From: Verrucomicrobiales bacterium
GTDB lineage: Bacteria > Verrucomicrobiota > Verrucomicrobiia > Limisphaerales > UBA1096
Direction of reading: 5' to 3'
NCBI GenBank assembly: GCA_028817635.1
Contig: JAPPPH010000215.1
Span: 1-7,306, forward strand
DNA: 7,306 nt
This document shows positions 3,889-7,306 of this stretch, piece after piece (position 1 is the stretch's first letter; each line of letters opens with the position of its first letter). The translations under genes and the position numbers were made by a program. Under the pieces are notes generated by a model. It worked only from the letters and a program-made list of their open reading frames with translations, searched no databases and was not told the origin of the DNA.

Positions 3889-5326
3889 CGACTTCCTTCA
3901 GGATACGGCCCCCAATGTCGGTCAGCTTGCGGATGCGGCCGGCGTGCTTGAAGTTGACGTTCTCCTGGTTGAGGCCCATGAGGTCGAGAATGGTCGCGTG
4001 CACGTCGCGGACGTGAATGGTTTCACCGATGCCGCGTAGGCTGAACTCGTCGGTCGCGCCGGCGGTGGTGCCACCTTTCACGTCGCCACCGGCCATCCAC
4101 ATGGTGAGCGCCCATGAGTTGTGCTCGCGGCCGGGGTTGCCGGACATGCCGCCGTTTTTGAACGGGGTGCGGCCCATCTCGGAGGCCCAGACGACGAGCG
4201 TCTCATCGAGCAACCCGCGTTGCTTGAGGTCGGCCAGCAGGCCGGACACCGGTTTGTCGACCTCGGCACAGTGGCGGATCATGCCGCCCTTGACGTTGCC
4301 GTGGTCGTCCCAGCTTGAGGAACTGATCTGCACACCGTGAACCAGCAGTGTGTGACGGACACCACTCTCGACGAGACGCCGTGCGAGCAGGCATTGCCGA
4401 CCGAATGCAGAGGTGGTGCCGTTGTCGAGACCGTAAAGATTCTTCACATGCTCTGGCTCGTTGCTGAGGTCCATCAGCTCGGGTGCCTCGGTCTGCATGC
4501 GGAACGCCAGTTCGTAGGCACTGATGCGGGCCTCGAGTTCACTGTCGCCGCCGCGTCTGGCGAGGTGCCGCTGGTTGAGCCACTGCAGGGCGTCCATCTC
4601 GCGGCGTTGCCGCTGGCGGGAGACGCCCTTGGGCGAGGCAAGATTTAGGATCGGCGTGCCGGTCGGGCGGAGCAGGGTGCCCTGATAGGCCGCCGGCAGA
4701 AAGCCGTTACTCCAGATCGCCGCCCCGTTTACGGGTGCGCCGCGTGGATCCTGAATGACCACGTAACCCGGCATGTTGCGGTTGCCGCTGCCGAGGCCGT
4801 AGCTGATCCACGAGCCAACGGATGGGCTGCCGGGAAACTGGCTGCCGGTGTTGACGTGCAGTGTGGACGGGCCGTGATTCTGGTTGTCGGTCTTGATGCC
4901 GTGAATGAACGCCAGATCGTCCACGTGTTGGGACAAATGCGGAAAACGGTCGGAGATCCAGCGGCCACTCTGGCCGTGCTGAGCAAATTCAAACGGGCTG
5001 CCGATGGTGACGTGCGGGAAGGAGAGGCGGCCTTGCAGTTCGCCGGAAATTTCGGGTATGCGGGAGAGTGGTTTGCCGTGAAGCTCGCGCAGCTTGGGCT
5101 TGTGCTCGAACGAGTCCATCTGGCTGACTCCGCCCTGCATGAAGAGAAAAATGCAGTTTTTGGCCTTGCGCGGAAAGTGCGTTAACTGCGCCGCAAACGG
5201 GTCGAATTTGTTCCCTGTCGATGCGCGCAGTTCGTCCGCCAGCAACCCACTCAAACCTAGTGCCCCGATCCCGTTCCATGCCCGGGAGAGGAACTCTCGA
5301 CGATTTGGCCAAGCGTTCGGATTCAT
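3881..5326 (-). CDS. DUF1501 family Tat-exported protein (gene 2)
   Basis: This 481-residue protein has a twin-arginine signal (Arg9-Arg10 in NRREFLSRAWNG) and a hydrophobic stretch to about residue 30. Family features follow: LFMQGGVSQMDSFEHKP (61-77), WDDHGN (339-344), LADLKQRGLLDETLVVW (364-380) ending in SEMGRTPF (382-389), GREHNSWALTMWMAGG (399-414) and ATDEFS. It aligns over its full length with DUF1501 gene 1 but differs at several family positions (SQMD here, SQFE there), so they are diverged paralogues rather than a recent duplication. No Shine-Dalgarno is evident. It is first in a leftward pair with the UbiA-like gene. No DUF1549/DUF1553 partner is adjacent. The N-terminal NAWPN is encoded by a near copy of the interspersed palindrome. 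Confidence 0.92.
   Translation of the reverse strand: MNPNAWPNRREFLSRAWNGIGALGLSGLLADELRASTGNKFDPFAAQLTHFPRKAKNCIFLFMQGGVSQMDSFEHKPKLRELHGKPLSRIPEISGELQGRLSFPHVTIGSPFEFAQHGQSGRWISDRFPHLSQHVDDLAFIHGIKTDNQNHGPSTLHVNTGSQFPGSPSVGSWISYGLGSGNRNMPGYVVIQDPRGAPVNGAAIWSNGFLPAAYQGTLLRPTGTPILNLASPKGVSRQRQRREMDALQWLNQRHLARRGGDSELEARISAYELAFRMQTEAPELMDLSNEPEHVKNLYGLDNGTTSAFGRQCLLARRLVESGVRHTLLVHGVQISSSSWDDHGNVKGGMIRHCAEVDKPVSGLLADLKQRGLLDETLVVWASEMGRTPFKNGGMSGNPGREHNSWALTMWMAGGDVKGGTTAGATDEFSLRGIGETIHVRDVHATILDLMGLNQENVNFKHAGRIRKLTDIGGRILKEVVA
5305..5315. repeat. Interspersed palindrome, near copy at the DUF1501 gene 2 start
   Basis: TTGGCCAAGCG matches 11 bases of the 14-bp core. It lies in codons 4-8 of DUF1501 gene 2 (minus strand), just before the twin-arginine codons. 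Confidence 0.7.
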
Positions 5327-5474
5327 TTGAACGCAGCGAGGCTAGCACCGGGCCGATTGAATGCGAGCCGAAATAACGCCTTGAAAACGGTTGATTCTCC
5401 GCTTGGCCAAGGTTTGCATTGCGGCGGCAAAGGGGTGGAGCTAGTTTTCTGGCCGACCTTTTGATCGCAACCAT
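5327..5474. promoter_or_regulatory. Divergent promoter region
   Basis: These 148 bases separate the start of DUF1501 gene 2 (leftward) from the start of the 119-aa protein (rightward), so promoters for both should lie here. TTGAAA (5381-5386) and TTGATT (5391-5396) resemble -35 boxes for the rightward direction, but no convincing -10 box sits 16-18 bases downstream, so no promoter is placed. A palindrome near copy (5400-5411) lies in the middle and could be an operator or simply a dispersed repeat. Confidence 0.4.
5400..5411. repeat. Interspersed palindrome, near copy in the divergent promoter region
   Basis: CGCTTGGCCAAG matches the first 12 of 14 core bases. Its centre is about 98 bases from that of the copy at 5305-5315. 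Confidence 0.75.
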
Positions 5475-5834
5475 ATGAGTGACAAATTAATGATGACCAT
5501 CGCCCGCGCCATCAACGACGTGGTGCTGGTGGTGCTGAAGACGCCGGAGATTCTCGAGCCGATTGGCATTTCGCAGGAGAAGTTTTTTGCCAAGGTGCTG
5601 GGCTACGACGAGACCGGCCTTTGGGTGCAGTTCCCGGATTTCGAACTGCCGACGCGTGTCGGCGATGACTCCGGAATCTGGGTGCCGGAATCGATGCAGG
5701 AGGTGGATGCCTCCGCCATGCTCCCGTGGGGATCGATTGCCACCGTGCTGCATTTTCCGGACGTACAGGGATACGACCATCCCAGCCCGTTCAATCGGGA
5801 CATTGGCTTTAACCGTCCCGGCGATCAGGCGTAA
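5475..5834 (+). CDS. Conserved-looking hypothetical protein, 119 aa
   Basis: I do not recognise this family. The protein starts MSDKLMMTIARAINDVVLVV, has no signal peptide or membrane span, and is acidic overall with several aromatic-containing strands (GLWVQFPDF, SGIWVPESM, ATVLHFPDVQGY), suggesting a small soluble beta-rich domain. The codon use resembles its host-type neighbours. The ATG at 5475 has no clear Shine-Dalgarno; an in-frame ATG at 5490 is a possible alternative. It is the first gene of a rightward run with the intradiol dioxygenase, which begins 39 bases after its stop, so a shared transcript is likely. No function is proposed. Confidence 0.7.
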   Translation: MSDKLMMTIARAINDVVLVVLKTPEILEPIGISQEKFFAKVLGYDETGLWVQFPDFELPTRVGDDSGIWVPESMQEVDASAMLPWGSIATVLHFPDVQGYDHPSPFNRDIGFNRPGDQA

Positions 5835-5873
5835 CCCACCACGCCCGGCCAGGGTATCAACAATATTGCTGTA

Positions 5874-6569
5874 ATGAAAAAGAAGTTCACACGACGCGAA
5901 GCCCTTGCCGGATCATTTCTGGTCGCCGGTACGGCTGCAACGAGTGAGGCGCAAGCTGCCAAGTCCGTCACCCCGGCGCAAACCGAGGGACCGTTTTATC
6001 CGGACATGGATAACGACCTCACCCGGGTACAGGGCGCAAAGAAAAAACCGGCCGGCAAATTCATCTACGTGCACGGAACGGTTTTCGACAAGGAAGGCAA
6101 ACCGGTGGAACGCGCCGTGGTGGAAATCTGGCAGACCGACAACAACGGCATATACAACCACGCCGGTGATCCGCGCCAGGCCGACCGGGATGTAAACTTT
6201 CAATTCTTTGGCCGCTGCGTCACCGACAAAAAAGGGCATTACACCTTCAAGACCATCAAGCCGGCCGCCTATGGCGTGCGCGAGAATTGGCAGCGGCCGC
6301 CGCACATCCACTACAAGGTCTACCGTCGCGGGTTTGAAGACCTGACCACGCAGCTTTATTTCGCCGGTGACCCGCTGAACACGAAGGATGGCATCTACAA
6401 CAATGTGCCTGAGAAGGATCGGCCAAGCGTGACGGTCGAGTTCAAGCCGGCCCCACAGATCGGTTCCGATTTGGCCAAGTCCATCGCCGATGGTTTCGGA
6501 CAGAAAAAAGGGCTGGAGAAGGACACCACAGTTGGTCGGTTTGATATCGTGATCAACGCCGTTGCCTGA
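5874..6569 (+). CDS. Tat-exported intradiol ring-cleavage dioxygenase
   Basis: This 231-residue protein has a twin-arginine signal (FTRREALAG, Arg7-Arg8) with a hydrophobic stretch ending near EAQAA (25-29), so it should act outside the cytoplasm. The mature part follows protocatechuate 3,4-dioxygenase/catechol dioxygenase-type enzymes: TPAQTEGPFYP (33-43), VVEIWQTDNNGIYNH (82-96), TDKKGHYTFKTIKPAAYG (117-134) and RPPHIHY (141-147). The four non-haem Fe(III) ligands expected for the family are all present as Tyr94, Tyr133, His144 and His146, with the conserved Arg141. These enzymes open catechol-type rings between the two hydroxyls using O2. The substrate cannot be read from sequence; no muconate-lactonising or other beta-ketoadipate genes are nearby, so it need not be a protocatechuate enzyme. 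The secreted gene downstream starts 4 bases after its stop. Confidence 0.93.
   Translation: MKKKFTRREALAGSFLVAGTAATSEAQAAKSVTPAQTEGPFYPDMDNDLTRVQGAKKKPAGKFIYVHGTVFDKEGKPVERAVVEIWQTDNNGIYNHAGDPRQADRDVNFQFFGRCVTDKKGHYTFKTIKPAAYGVRENWQRPPHIHYKVYRRGFEDLTTQLYFAGDPLNTKDGIYNNVPEKDRPSVTVEFKPAPQIGSDLAKSIADGFGQKKGLEKDTTVGRFDIVINAVA
6471..6479. repeat. Interspersed palindrome, 9-bp near copy inside the dioxygenase gene
   Basis: TTGGCCAAG is read in frame within Asp-Leu-Ala-Lys-Ser near the C-terminus. A half site GGCCAAGCG is at 6421-6429. Short matches such as these could be chance or eroded copies. Confidence 0.45.
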
Positions 6570-6573
6570 ACGA

Positions 6574-7306
6574 ATGCGATCGAAAATCAAACTATCGGTT
6601 ACCGCGCTTGGCCAAGCGCTGTTTGTCTGCGCCCTGCTTGGCCAGTCGGGAATTGCTGCGGAAAAGACCGACGGCCTGACGGTGGAACAGATCATTGAGC
6701 GCACGCGCGAAGCCTCCAAGCGCACGGGGCAGGGCGACGAGGTGTTCAAATTTTACCGCAAGGCGTCGTTCGATGAACTTGATGCCAAGGGCAATGTCGT
6801 CGAGAAAAACAGCAAAACTTATCGCGCCTACACCGATGATCGTGATCAAAAACTGCGCAAGGTCAACGGCCGCCCGGCGTCGAAACGGGAACGGTATCGT
6901 GAGTACAAAAAACATCAGGAGCGTCAGCGGCGATACCTGAACAAGCGCAAGGAGGGTGACCCAAAAAAACAGAATGAAAATCTCGTCACGCGCAACGTCG
7001 ATCTGTTTGAGGAAAAGTTTACACCCAAACTCGTCGGCGTGGAGAAGGTGAACGGCCGGGACGCCTTCGTGATCGACCTCAAGCCCAACCCGAAACACAA
7101 ACACGAGAGCCGAACGGTGAACCGGATCATGGATCAGTTAGAAACCAGAGTTTGGATCGACCGGGAGGAGTTTCAGATTTCACAACTCAGTACCAAGCTG
7201 CTCAAGCCGGTGAATTTTTTGGGAGGCTTGGCCGGGGCCATTAAGACCATCAACATCGGCGTCACGCAGAAGCGCCTGGCCAAGGACACGTGGGTCGACG
7301 AAAAAG
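6574..7306 (+). CDS. Secreted protein, LolA/outer-membrane lipoprotein-sorting-like (3' end outside window)
   Basis: An open frame runs from ATG 6574 to the right edge without a stop, giving 244 residues. A Sec-type signal peptide is clear: basic start MRSKIK, hydrophobic core, likely cleavage after GIAA (about residues 26-29). Then come FKFYRKASFDELDAKGNV, KLRKVNGRPAS, a very basic stretch (about 105-133), and ENLVTRNVDLF, VNGRDAFVIDLKPNP, RVWIDREEFQISQL and GGLAGAIKTINIG. This order resembles the beta-rich proteins annotated as outer-membrane lipoprotein-sorting (LolA/LolB-like) in Acidobacteria and Verrucomicrobia; this is recognition by pattern. It would be periplasmic and may bind lipid. 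It begins 4 bases after the dioxygenase stop, so the two are probably one operon. No Shine-Dalgarno is obvious. The signal peptide contains an exact palindrome copy. Confidence 0.75.
   Translation, partial: MRSKIKLSVTALGQALFVCALLGQSGIAAEKTDGLTVEQIIERTREASKRTGQGDEVFKFYRKASFDELDAKGNVVEKNSKTYRAYTDDRDQKLRKVNGRPASKRERYREYKKHQERQRRYLNKRKEGDPKKQNENLVTRNVDLFEEKFTPKLVGVEKVNGRDAFVIDLKPNPKHKHESRTVNRIMDQLETRVWIDREEFQISQLSTKLLKPVNFLGGLAGAIKTINIGVTQKRLAKDTWVDEK
6604..6619. repeat. Interspersed palindrome, exact copy 4 (inside a signal-peptide coding region)
   Basis: GCGCTTGGCCAAGCGC is a perfect 16-bp palindrome read in frame as Ala-Leu-Gly-Gln-Ala within the hydrophobic part of the signal peptide. A second, degenerate copy (GCTTGGCCAG, 6636-6645) follows with its centre 30 bases further on and is read as Leu-Leu-Gly-Gln-Ser. 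Confidence 0.9.

Noticed and set aside
5913..6749. Minus-strand open frame (278 codons) opposite the dioxygenase
   Set aside because: The dioxygenase has all catalytic residues on the plus strand, and the antisense frame also crosses into the following gene. It is a shadow.
6592..7104. Minus-strand open frame (170 codons) opposite the LolA-like gene
   Set aside because: The plus strand has a clear signal peptide and family pattern that run to the window edge, so the antisense frame is a shadow.

Overview
The window joins two kinds of DNA. Positions 1-1150 are a compact phage-type gene block: the end of an unidentified gene, two small membrane proteins that look like holins, a pair of heavily overlapping genes resembling an inner/outer-membrane spanin pair, and a small PD-(D/E)XK-type nuclease. 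These genes overlap at stop/start codons (ATGA-type, TAATG, TGATG, GTGA). By eye they are poorer in GC than the rest: 23/60 G+C at 241-300 against 38/60 at 1381-1440. This is probably the end of a prophage or prophage remnant. No integrase, terminase, capsid gene or endolysin is visible.

From 1247 onward the genes look chromosomal and typical of the Planctomycetes-Verrucomicrobia group. That assignment rests on two Tat-exported DUF1501 proteins, a Tat-exported intradiol dioxygenase, a divergent UbiA-like membrane protein, weak Shine-Dalgarno use at several starts, and high GC. A marine or soil verrucomicrobium is my best guess, but no rRNA or other marker is present to prove it.

Layout: DUF1501 gene 1 (+, 1247-2704); a 302-bp convergent intergenic region (2705-3006) packed with hairpins, an intrinsic terminator and palindromes; the UbiA-like gene (-, 3007-3888), overlapped and probably translationally coupled to DUF1501 gene 2 (-, 3881-5326); a 148-bp divergent promoter region; then a rightward operon of an unknown 119-aa protein (5475-5834), the intradiol dioxygenase (5874-6569) and a secreted LolA-like protein that runs off the window (6574-7306).

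The most striking signal is a short palindrome, core CGCTTGGCCAAGCG. It occurs exactly four times (2706, 2870, 3154, 6605), with several near copies. It lies both between genes and inside reading frames, including a signal peptide and a membrane protein, and is absent from the phage-type block. It behaves like a genome-wide interspersed palindrome similar in concept to cyanobacterial HIP1 or to REP sequences. The intergenic region at 2705-3006 also holds a 25-bp-arm inverted repeat and a pair of related GGGGACA hairpins. No CRISPR, tRNA or rRNA was seen.
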